A stretch of 32,904 nt of DNA. It comes from an uncultured bacterium. Its GTDB lineage: Bacteria > Planctomycetota > UBA8108. The position numbers and the translations under genes are program-made. Shown piece by piece: positions 8,210 to 16,741 of this stretch (positions within the stretch are counted from its first letter, which is position 1; every line of letters begins with the position of its first letter). Where the stretch lies: positions 1 through 32,904 of the forward strand of contig CAJWMA010000006.1 in assembly GCA_913042995.1 (NCBI GenBank), written 5' to 3'. The notes beneath the pieces were generated by a model. It saw only the letters and a list, made by a program, of their open reading frames with translations. It had not been told where the DNA came from and did no database searches.

Positions 8210-11200
8210 ATGAAGCTGCTTGGTAAGGACCGTCGCTACCGGATTCTTGAAACCCTTGGTAAGGGCGGCAGCGGAGCCGTCTACAGGGCCTTTGATTCAG
8301 TAGAGAAGAGAGAGGTCGCGATCAAGGTGCTGAGCGCGGAGCTCTCCGCCTCGCAATCATCCCTGGCCAGCGAGGAATTCCGCCTCCTTGCCTCCCACAC
8401 ACACGCCAACCTGGTCCAGGTCTACGACTACGGCACCACGACCGATGGCCTGCGTTACTTCACCATGGAGCTGCTTGAAGGTGAGGATCTCCTCGGCTAC
8501 CTGGGCCGCACCCTGCCCGCACCAGCTGAACGAGCGGCGGCTCCGCACCTGGCCGACCTGCTCGACCAGGTGCTCGCGGCCCTCGATTACATCCACTCCA
8601 GGGGCCTTGTACACCAGGATCTGAAACCGCAGAACATCCTGGTCTCGGAGCAGGAGGGAGCGGCCCGGGTGAAGCTGATTGATTTCGGGCTTGCCAGGGC
8701 GGCTGGAACTGAGAGCCAGGAGCTCTCGGGGACGATCGAATACCTGGCTCCGGAGCTCATCAAGGGAGAGCCCCCCACCGCCCGAAGCGACCTCTACTCA
8801 CTCGGCATCCTTCTCCATGAAATCTTCCTGGGCCAGCCCCCCTTCCACGGCAGAAAGATGGAGGAGCTCATCAAGGGGCATCTCGAGGGCGGCGGCGTGG
8901 ACCCCGGCTCTCTTCCGCGAGAATACCGCGAGCTGACCATGCGGCTCCTGGAAAAAGACCCCGCGGATCGGCCGCGTGCGGCGGAAGAGGTTCGCCGGGA
9001 GCTGCCTGGCGCGCGCGAACGAACGCCGCATTCCCTGCCAGCCTTCTCGCCGGTTTTCGTCGGCCGCGAGGCGACCCTCTCAAAGCTTCTCGCACGCATC
9101 GCCGCTGAACCGGACGGCGGCCCCGGCGGTGCGCTGCTTCTCGGACCCACCGGGATGGGAAAATCCCGGCTGCTGCGCGAGCTCCAGGTTCGAACGCAGG
9201 TGAGCGAAATTCCGATCTACCTGGAAGCCTGCAGAGAGGAAGATCATCCCGGAGCGCTCCTCCAGCGTCTGCTCGGGCGCATCGCGGCCGAAAACGATGG
9301 CGAACACGGGCTCGTTGCAAGACTTGATGAATGCCTTGATAACCTGCTCCAGGATGACTCTGCGGGCGCCTCCATCGAGAGCTTCCACTTCAAGGTAACC
9401 AACCTCCTGGTGGAGCTCGCCGGGGGCGAAGCCTGCGCCATCGCCATCGATGACCTCCAATGGGCCGACAGCCTGAGCCTGAACACCCTTGCCCACCTCG
9501 CGCGCCGCGCGGCGGGAGCGGGGACGCCTCCAGGGCTCTTTCTTGCCTGCAGGCTCGATGGGGAAGAGGACCTTGGCTTTACCCGCAACCTCGAGGAGCT
9601 CTTCGATATTCCCGAGTCCCTCGAACGAATCACCCTCGAGGGCCTGGAGCCCGGTGACCTGTCCACCTACATGGAGAGGCTGCTGGGCCACGCGGAGGGA
9701 CTCCCAGAGGGGCTGCGGGAGCCGCTGCAGAGGGACACAGGCGGCAATCCTTTCTATATCGAAGAATACCTCCGATTGCTCGGGGACCTCGGCGCCTTCG
9801 AACGCAAGGGCTCTACCTGGACCCTCAAGGCGGATGTCTCCATCCCCATACCCGGCTCGCTCGAAGACGCCGCGCGCAGGCGCCTGGAAAACGTCGGTGG
9901 GCGGCGACGCGCCGTCCTCGAGGCCGCCGCTGTCCTGTCCAGACCCTTCAGCATCGAAGAGCTGCGCGGACTGCTGGCGCTCATCGATGGGGAGAAGCCA
10001 TCCCCCAAGGGAAAGCTGCGCGAGGCCCTCGATGGCGTTGTCCTTGACCAGCTCCTCAGGCGCGAGGGAAGCCTCTACTCCTTCGCGCACGCGGCGCTCG
10101 AACAGGCCGCCTATGCGGGCCTTGAAGAGAAGGCCCGCCGGAGCCTGCATGGGCAGGCCGCCGCCTGGCTGCTGCAGGAGAGCGGCCCGGAAAAGGAGCC
10201 GCCGCTTGAAGAGCTCGCGCGCCACCTCTTCTTCTCCGACCATCCGGAGCGCGCAAGGGAGAGCCTTGAGCGCGCGGGGCGACAGGCCCTTCGCCAGGGC
10301 GGCCTCCGCGAAGCCTCCACCTGTCTCGGCCGGGCCATCCAGGTCAGCAGGGAGCCCGAAGATCTCTTCTCCTCCTGCCTGCTGCGCGAGGAGGTCTGGG
10401 GCAGGCTTGGCCGCAAAGAAGAACAGCTCGAGGACATCGGACGGCTGCGCGAGCTGGCCGATGAGCTTGGCGACGAGACCAACCGAGGCGAGGTCACCCT
10501 GCGAGAGGCTCTCTATCTCGACTCCGTGGGGAAGAAGCGGGAGGGGCTTGCGAAGCTCGATGAGATGCTCGAAACGGGAACCGCCGAGGGTTCTCTCCGA
10601 GCACGGCTCCTGAATCGCCGGGGAATGTTTCTCCTGTTTCTCTCGGAATTCGCCGAGGCGGAGAGCTCGCTGCGCGCGGCCCTCCAGGTCGCCGGGGAGC
10701 TCGAAGACCAGGAGCTGCGGGCGGAATGTCTCCAACTGCTGGGCTCCGGACACTACCTCCAGGGCATCTACGATGAGGCTCTCGCGGAAATGGATGGAGC
10801 GCTGGCGATCAGGCGGGAGCTTGGAGACAACCAGAGAGCGGGCGCCCTGGAATCGAACATAGGGCTCATACGCCTCGACCGCGGCGAACTGGAAGTGGCC
10901 GAAGAACACTTCAAGGGCTCGCTGAAGACCTTTCGCCGGATCGGCCTGCGCAGCGCCGAGGCCGGCAACCTCGTGAACCTGGGGCTGGTATATACCGAGA
11001 TGGGACGGCTGGAGCGCGCCCTCGACTTCATCAGCGAGGCCCTGCAGATCCGGCGAGAGCTCGCCCATCGCCAGGGCATCGGCACCGACCTGGGCAATCT
11101 CGGGGCGGTGTGGATGCGCATAGGGAAATACGAAAAGGCCATACCGCTGCTGAAGCAGGCCATCGAGATCGCCGAGGAGGTCGAAAATCTCCCCTCGCTG

Positions 11201-13339
11201 GCGATCAACGAGAGCCGCCTGGCGACCATCCTCATCCACAAGGGGGAGGGGGAGGCGGCGGCCCGGGGACTCGAGCGAGCAAGGGCAGCGGCGGCGGATG
11301 GCGGCGGCAGCCGCCAGCGTCTCGAGATCCTCCTGGCTGGCGCGCGCCTCCAGCTCCACCAGGGGGCGCCGGCCGAGGCTGTCGGCGAGTTGGACCGGGC
11401 GCTCGAGGTGGCCTCCAAGGCGGGAGCCGGCAATTCGGTGATCGAGTGCCTGGGCCTGCGCGCCGAGGCTCTCATCGATAGCAACTCCCTGGAGGAGGCC
11501 GACAAGGTCTCCCTCGAAGCTGTCCGCCTGCTTGAAGAACACCCCGGCTGGCTCGATTGCTCCCAGGAGGTCTGGTTTACCCGTCACCGGGCGCTCACCG
11601 CTCTCCATTCAAGCGGACTGAAATCCGGCGACCCGGACGCCGCCCTCAGAAGGGCCTACATCCTCCTGCGGGAAAAGGCCGACGCCTTTGAAGACCCGGA
11701 CCTGCGAAGCGCCTTTATCGAGAGCCTGCCCCGCCACCGGGAGATCGACCGCGCCCATGCGGAACTCCTGACGAGAAGGCGGGAAGAGGCCGGAACCCGG
11801 GAGCGCTCCTTCTACGAGATCGCCAAGAGCCTGCACTCGATCGTCGATCTCGACCCGCTGCTAGACCACCTCCTTGAGCTGGCGATCGAGACCACCCGGG
11901 CAGGGAAGGGTCTCATCCTCCTGCGCGACCGGGAGCAGTCCCTGACAATCAGGGCGGTCCGCGGAATGCAGCGGGAATCGGTAACTGACGCCACGGAAAT
12001 CTGCCAGAGCGTAATCGAGGACGTAACCGTAGGCGGGGCGCCGGTGCTGGCCGTCGATGCGAGCTCTGACGAGCGCTTCCGGCAACGCGAAAGCATCATC
12101 TCTTTTAAGATCCAGACGCTGATGTGCGTCCCCCTCAGCGTCCGCAACGAGGTCCTCGGGGCCGTCTACGTTGATGGCCGGGGCACCGACAGCTTCTCCA
12201 CCGAAGATCTCGACTTCCTGGTTTCTTTCGCCCAGTTGGCGGCCATAGCCATCGATAACGCCAACCTGATGAAGAGCCTCAAGCAGGAGAACCTCTACCT
12301 GCGTAAGGAGGTTGAGACCCGCTACCAGTTCCAGAACCTGGTCTGCAACTCCGAGGTGATGCAGCAGCTCGCCCATCTCCTGGAGAAGGTCTCCCGCTCC
12401 GATGTCAGCATCCTGGTTACAGGCGAGACCGGAACCGGCAAGAGCATGGTCGCCCGGGCGGTCCATTACGCCAGCCAGCGCAGCTCGAAGCCTTTCGTCA
12501 CGGTCGATTGCGGAGCCCTGCCGGAAAACCTCCTGGAGAGCGAACTGTTCGGCCATCTCAAGGGCGCCTTCTCGGGCGCCGTCCACGACAGGACCGGGCT
12601 CATTGAAGAGGCCGATGGCGGGACCCTCTTCCTCGACGAAGTGACCAACACCTCGCTCGAGCTGCAGGCCAAGCTGCTGCGGGTGCTGCAGGAGGGCGAG
12701 ATTCGCAAGGTCGGCGAAAACAAGCCGCGGAAGGTCGATGTACGGATCCTGGCGGCGACCAACACCCCGATCCGGGAAGCTGTCGAGGAGGGAATTTTTC
12801 GCGAAGATCTCTTCTACCGCCTGAACGTCGTACCCGTAGAGATGCCCGCGCTGCGCGAACGCAGAGAGGACATCTCGGCGCTCACCATGATCTTTCTCGA
12901 ACTCGCCTGCGAGCGCTCCGGACGAAAAATGACCGGCTTTACCGAGGAGGCCATGAACCTGCTGGAGGCCGCCCCCTGGCGGGGCAATGTCCGTGAGCTC
13001 GAGAATTCGATCGAGAAGCTGGTGATCCTGGCCGAGGCGGAGCGCATCGATGGAGATACGCTGCGCGCGATCCTGCCGGGACTCTCAGGCGCGGAGAGCC
13101 CCGCGAGGCTTCCAGCGGCGGCGGCCCCAGCCGCCGCATCGCCGGAAGCGGAGCTGGCCAGGTTGGAAGATTTCGATCGACACTGGCAGGAGGCTGAGCG
13201 GCTCTACCTGCTCGCCCTGGTTGAGAAGGCGGCGTGGAACCTCTCAGCGGCCGGGCGAATCGCAGGGGTCCGTAACCGCAACACCCTCATCTCCCGGCTC
13301 AAGAAACACGGCATTCGAAGACCCGGCAAAGACAAATGA
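8210..13339 (+). CDS. Multidomain regulator: Ser/Thr protein kinase + AAA/ATPase (AAA_16-like) + TPR + GAF + sigma-54 interaction AAA+ domain + Fis-type HTH
   Basis: ORF track 8207..13339 begins at TTG; the adjacent ATG is at 8210. Kinase motifs LGKGGSGAVY, VHQDLKPQNIL, DFGLA, APEL; ATPase GPTGMGKS and AIDDLQWAD; TPR-like helices; GAF (VLGAVYVDGRGTDSFSTEDLDFL); sigma54 module GETGTGKS, LFGHLKGAFSGA, GGTLFLDEV; C-terminal HTH NLSAAGRIAGVRNRNTLISRLKKHGI. Confidence 0.93.
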   Translation: MKLLGKDRRYRILETLGKGGSGAVYRAFDSVEKREVAIKVLSAELSASQSSLASEEFRLLASHTHANLVQVYDYGTTTDGLRYFTMELLEGEDLLGYLGRTLPAPAERAAAPHLADLLDQVLAALDYIHSRGLVHQDLKPQNILVSEQEGAARVKLIDFGLARAAGTESQELSGTIEYLAPELIKGEPPTARSDLYSLGILLHEIFLGQPPFHGRKMEELIKGHLEGGGVDPGSLPREYRELTMRLLEKDPADRPRAAEEVRRELPGARERTPHSLPAFSPVFVGREATLSKLLARIAAEPDGGPGGALLLGPTGMGKSRLLRELQVRTQVSEIPIYLEACREEDHPGALLQRLLGRIAAENDGEHGLVARLDECLDNLLQDDSAGASIESFHFKVTNLLVELAGGEACAIAIDDLQWADSLSLNTLAHLARRAAGAGTPPGLFLACRLDGEEDLGFTRNLEELFDIPESLERITLEGLEPGDLSTYMERLLGHAEGLPEGLREPLQRDTGGNPFYIEEYLRLLGDLGAFERKGSTWTLKADVSIPIPGSLEDAARRRLENVGGRRRAVLEAAAVLSRPFSIEELRGLLALIDGEKPSPKGKLREALDGVVLDQLLRREGSLYSFAHAALEQAAYAGLEEKARRSLHGQAAAWLLQESGPEKEPPLEELARHLFFSDHPERARESLERAGRQALRQGGLREASTCLGRAIQVSREPEDLFSSCLLREEVWGRLGRKEEQLEDIGRLRELADELGDETNRGEVTLREALYLDSVGKKREGLAKLDEMLETGTAEGSLRARLLNRRGMFLLFLSEFAEAESSLRAALQVAGELEDQELRAECLQLLGSGHYLQGIYDEALAEMDGALAIRRELGDNQRAGALESNIGLIRLDRGELEVAEEHFKGSLKTFRRIGLRSAEAGNLVNLGLVYTEMGRLERALDFISEALQIRRELAHRQGIGTDLGNLGAVWMRIGKYEKAIPLLKQAIEIAEEVENLPSLAINESRLATILIHKGEGEAAARGLERARAAAADGGGSRQRLEILLAGARLQLHQGAPAEAVGELDRALEVASKAGAGNSVIECLGLRAEALIDSNSLEEADKVSLEAVRLLEEHPGWLDCSQEVWFTRHRALTALHSSGLKSGDPDAALRRAYILLREKADAFEDPDLRSAFIESLPRHREIDRAHAELLTRRREEAGTRERSFYEIAKSLHSIVDLDPLLDHLLELAIETTRAGKGLILLRDREQSLTIRAVRGMQRESVTDATEICQSVIEDVTVGGAPVLAVDASSDERFRQRESIISFKIQTLMCVPLSVRNEVLGAVYVDGRGTDSFSTEDLDFLVSFAQLAAIAIDNANLMKSLKQENLYLRKEVETRYQFQNLVCNSEVMQQLAHLLEKVSRSDVSILVTGETGTGKSMVARAVHYASQRSSKPFVTVDCGALPENLLESELFGHLKGAFSGAVHDRTGLIEEADGGTLFLDEVTNTSLELQAKLLRVLQEGEIRKVGENKPRKVDVRILAATNTPIREAVEEGIFREDLFYRLNVVPVEMPALRERREDISALTMIFLELACERSGRKMTGFTEEAMNLLEAAPWRGNVRELENSIEKLVILAEAERIDGDTLRAILPGLSGAESPARLPAAAAPAAASPEAELARLEDFDRHWQEAERLYLLALVEKAAWNLSAAGRIAGVRNRNTLISRLKKHGIRRPGKDK

Positions 13340-13725
13340 CCCGACAGGAAGACGAAGACATCCTCCGGCAGCAGCGCGGCATCATGGAGGAGCTTGGGAT
13401 GACCGCGTCCCGCAGACACATCTTTCTCTGCTGTGACCAGACCAAACCCAAATGCTGCGGACGCGAGGAATCGATGGAGGCGTGGGACCATCTCAAGCGG
13501 CGGCTGAAGGAGCTGGGACTCTCCGAGCAAGGCGGAATCCAGCGAACCAAGGCGAACTGCCTGCGGGTCTGCTACGAAGGACCGATCGCGGTCGTCTACC
13601 CCGAAGGAGCCTGGTATTCGCGCTGCGGACCGGAAAACCTCGACCGGATCATCGAGGAGCACCTGCTGGGCGGGAAGGTGGTTGAAGAGCTCCTGATCGG
13701 GATCCACCCCCCCGGCGCAAGCTGA
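13336..13725 (+). CDS. (2Fe-2S) ferredoxin domain-containing protein (thioredoxin-like ferredoxin)
   Basis: 129 aa: HIFLCCDQTKPKCCGREES...RTKANCLRVCYEGPIAVVYPEGAWYSRCGPENLDRIIEEHL; ATGA overlap with upstream regulator gene. Confidence 0.87.
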   Translation: MTRQEDEDILRQQRGIMEELGMTASRRHIFLCCDQTKPKCCGREESMEAWDHLKRRLKELGLSEQGGIQRTKANCLRVCYEGPIAVVYPEGAWYSRCGPENLDRIIEEHLLGGKVVEELLIGIHPPGAS

Positions 13726-13731
13726 CACGCA

Positions 13732-15975
13732 TCAGAGGTTGCTCTTCCAGAAACCGAGCATCTTCCTGTAGAGATGGCGGCGGGCGTGATCGTCTCGAAT
13801 GCCGTGCTTACGCCCGGGATAGAGCATCATCTCGAACTGGATGCCGGCCCGGATCAGCTCATTCACGAAATGCAGGGTGTTCTGCGGATGAACGTTGTCA
13901 TCGTGGGTGCCGTGAACGATCAGCAGGTTTCCTCGCAACTCGGAAGCTTTGCGAACCAGGGAGGTGCGCTCGTAGCCCTCTGGATTGTCCTGCGGCCGCT
14001 TCATGAAGGCCTCCGTCCAGATCGTATCGTAATAGTCCCAATCGGTAACCGGGGCCACCGAGATCCCCGCGCGAAACTCACCGCTGCCGGTCATCGCCCG
14101 CAGGGTGAAGGAGCCGCCGCCGCTCCAACCCCAGATGCCCACCCGGTCGGGATCGACCCAGGGCTGCGATTTCAGCCAGCCGATGGCCTCGAGCAGATCC
14201 GCCAGCTCGCCGCTGCCCCACGCATCGTGAAGGATCCCATTTTCGAGAGCTTTGCTCCTGGCGGTAGCGCTCCTGTTGTCGCATCGAAAAACCACGTAGC
14301 CGTGATTCAAGAGCACCTGGTCGAAGTAGGTTCGGGAGGGCCAGGCATCCTTCACCATCGGGGCGGCCGGGCCTCCGTAGACGTGCATGATGACAGGGTA
14401 CTTGCGGCCAGGGCTGAAGCCGGCCGGCTTGAGCAGCTCCGCCGGCATCCTGAACCCGTCGCCGGTCTTGATGGAGAAATGCTCGGGAGAGCGCATGCCG
14501 AGGCTGGAAAAAATCTCAGGGCGCGCGGGCGCGACCACCTCGAGCTGACTTCCGTCCCGGGCGTGAAGCGCAAGAGAGGGCGGCGTCGAACCGCTTGAAT
14601 GCTGGTTAAAATAGAACTGCCCGCTCTCGCTGAAGCCGATCCCGTGGGTCCCGGCCTTCTTCGTCAATCGCTCGAGCCCCGAGCCATCGAGCCGGACCCT
14701 GTAGAGTTGCTTCTCGATGGAGGACTTCCGTATCGAGGTGAAATAGACCCAGCCGCCCTCCTCATCGATCGAATGAACCGCCTGGCGCAGCCAGGAGACG
14801 GCGCCGGCGGCTGAGCGGATCGCCCACTCACCGCTGGTGACCGGGCCGAGGAGTTTGCCGCTGAGGTCATACAGGTAGAGATGCATATAGCCGCTTCGCT
14901 CCGAGGCCCAGAGAAAGCGCTCGCTCTTCTTGAGGAAATAGAGGTCGTCATGAATATTCACCCATCCCTTGTCCCGCTCGGTGAGGATGTGAGTCGGCGG
15001 GCCTCCTTCTCGATTCACGAAGAACAGGTCCAGTCGCGTCTGGGAGCGATCCATGGTCTGCACCGCCAGGCGCCGGCTGTCGTTCAGCCACTTCACCCGG
15101 ACGATGTATTCATGTTCATGCTTCGAGAGGTCGACCCAGGTGGTCTTGCCGCTGGCGAGTTCGAGGACGCCGAGGCGAACGGTGGGATTCACGCCCCCGG
15201 TCTTCGGATACCGCTGCCTCGTCAGGTCTGGAATGTTCGGCTCAAAACCCTGGTAGACCATCTCGGTGACAGCCGACTCATCGGTACGCAGGTAGGCCAG
15301 CGCGGTGGAGTCTTCCGACCACCAGTAGCCCAGATCCCGCCGGGCGAAGACCTCCTCCCAATAGACCCAGGAGAGCGTACCGTTGAGCAGGGTGTCCGAC
15401 CCATCGCTGGTCAACCGCTGCTCGACGCCTCTACCCAGATCCCAGACGTAGAGGTCCCCCTTGCGTACAAAGGCCAGCCTGGAGCCGTCCGGTGACAGGC
15501 GGGGCGACTTTTCGCGCGCCTCGGTCCTGGTAATCCGGCTGATCGCCGAGGTCGACAGGTTGAGGGTGAAGAGGTCTCCGTCAAAGAGATAGACGCCCCA
15601 TCGCCCGCCCCGGTCGATCACCGCAGGCCAGCCCAGCCGGCTTGGCGCCTGGTCTTTGCCAAGCAGCGCCTCGAGCTGCTTCAGCACCTTCGCCGCATCA
15701 ACCAGGTCGACCCTCGTACGCGTCGCAGGATCGAGGCGCTCCAGGGTCTGTTTGTTCGCGGGTCGGCGCCGATCATGCAGGACAGCGGTGCCGTCAGAGA
15801 GCCAGGCGAAAGTTGGGATCGAGGCGGCGGCCTTTCCTTCGTCACTGTAGATCCATCCGACCGTGATTCCTCCGGAGGACCCGGAAGATTCAGCCAGCCG
15901 ACAACCCGATACCGACAGGAAGCAAAACGACAACAGCAGGGGGGCAAAATGTTTCAAGGTGGTGCCTCCAGGCAA
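13732..15975 (-). CDS. S9 family peptidase (DPP-IV/prolyl oligopeptidase type), lipoprotein
   Basis: 747 aa; lipobox-like LSVSGC; beta-propeller N-terminal half; catalytic motifs GIWGWSGGG, HGTHDDNVHPQN, GRKHGI. Confidence 0.92.
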   Translation of the reverse strand: MPGGTTLKHFAPLLLSFCFLSVSGCRLAESSGSSGGITVGWIYSDEGKAAASIPTFAWLSDGTAVLHDRRRPANKQTLERLDPATRTRVDLVDAAKVLKQLEALLGKDQAPSRLGWPAVIDRGGRWGVYLFDGDLFTLNLSTSAISRITRTEAREKSPRLSPDGSRLAFVRKGDLYVWDLGRGVEQRLTSDGSDTLLNGTLSWVYWEEVFARRDLGYWWSEDSTALAYLRTDESAVTEMVYQGFEPNIPDLTRQRYPKTGGVNPTVRLGVLELASGKTTWVDLSKHEHEYIVRVKWLNDSRRLAVQTMDRSQTRLDLFFVNREGGPPTHILTERDKGWVNIHDDLYFLKKSERFLWASERSGYMHLYLYDLSGKLLGPVTSGEWAIRSAAGAVSWLRQAVHSIDEEGGWVYFTSIRKSSIEKQLYRVRLDGSGLERLTKKAGTHGIGFSESGQFYFNQHSSGSTPPSLALHARDGSQLEVVAPARPEIFSSLGMRSPEHFSIKTGDGFRMPAELLKPAGFSPGRKYPVIMHVYGGPAAPMVKDAWPSRTYFDQVLLNHGYVVFRCDNRSATARSKALENGILHDAWGSGELADLLEAIGWLKSQPWVDPDRVGIWGWSGGGSFTLRAMTGSGEFRAGISVAPVTDWDYYDTIWTEAFMKRPQDNPEGYERTSLVRKASELRGNLLIVHGTHDDNVHPQNTLHFVNELIRAGIQFEMMLYPGRKHGIRDDHARRHLYRKMLGFWKSNL

Positions 15976-16022
15976 GGGGGAAAAGCTGGAAGAGGTTTCA
16001 GGAGCGGAAGCTCCCCGAGGGA

Positions 16023-16679
16023 TCAGGGCTCGCTGTTACCGGCATCGTCTTCTTCGCCAGCCTTCCCGGACAACTCGACGAATTTCAGGCTGATGCCGTT
16101 GATGCAATAGCGCAACCCGGTTGGGGCGGGCCCATCATCGAAGACATGGCCCAGGTGCCCATCACATTTCGCGCAGAGGACCTCGGTTCGACGAGAGAAG
16201 AAGCCGTTGTCCTCGGCCGTGGCGACATTCGCCTTGACCGCCGGAGCCCAGAAGCTGGGCCAGCCGGTTCCGGAATCATATTTCTCCACCGATGAGAAGA
16301 GCTCCGCTCCGCAACCGCCGCAGAGATAATTCCCCGACTTCTTGTTCCTCGAATAGCCACTCGAAAAACGCGGCTCCGTACCCTTCTGCCGCAGAACATA
16401 GAACGCCTCGGGAGACAGGCGCTCACGCCATTGCTCGTCGGTAAGGTCCGCCGCCGCCGGGGCGGCCTCCTCGGGGTTCTGCTGCACGACAGGTGCCTCC
16501 GTAGTTTCCTCGGTTTTCTCGGGTTCCGCAGCCTTCTCGGCCTGGACCGGCCTGGCGGAAGGCGCGGCCGGCGCGATTCGCGCCTCTGGATCACCAGCGC
16601 CCTCGCCGCAGGCGGAAAGGCCTAGCAGCGCCGCCAACACTCCCGCAGGTAACACTCCACGATACTTCATAAGCTCCAT
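16023..16679 (-). CDS. msrB: Peptide-methionine (R)-S-oxide reductase MsrB, predicted lipoprotein
   Basis: 218 aa; lipobox-like LSAC; MsrB core TEPRFSSGYSRNKKSGNYLCGGCGAELFSSVEKYDSGTGWPSFW...RTEVLCAKCDGHLGHVFDDGPAPTGLRYCING with CGGC and CAKC zinc-ligand pairs. Confidence 0.93.
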   Translation of the reverse strand: MELMKYRGVLPAGVLAALLGLSACGEGAGDPEARIAPAAPSARPVQAEKAAEPEKTEETTEAPVVQQNPEEAAPAAADLTDEQWRERLSPEAFYVLRQKGTEPRFSSGYSRNKKSGNYLCGGCGAELFSSVEKYDSGTGWPSFWAPAVKANVATAEDNGFFSRRTEVLCAKCDGHLGHVFDDGPAPTGLRYCINGISLKFVELSGKAGEEDDAGNSEP

Positions 16680-16741
16680 CCTGAACTACCCCGCACGCGG
16701 ATGCAAGAGCCTGCAGCCGCCGAAAAACCCGCTCCGCGGCC

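Noticed and set aside
9080-11608. 842-aa minus-strand ORF antisense to the mega-regulator
   Set aside because: Shadow ORF typical of high-GC third codon positions; the plus frame has clear domain motifs, while the antisense translation is low-complexity and shows no recognisable motif.
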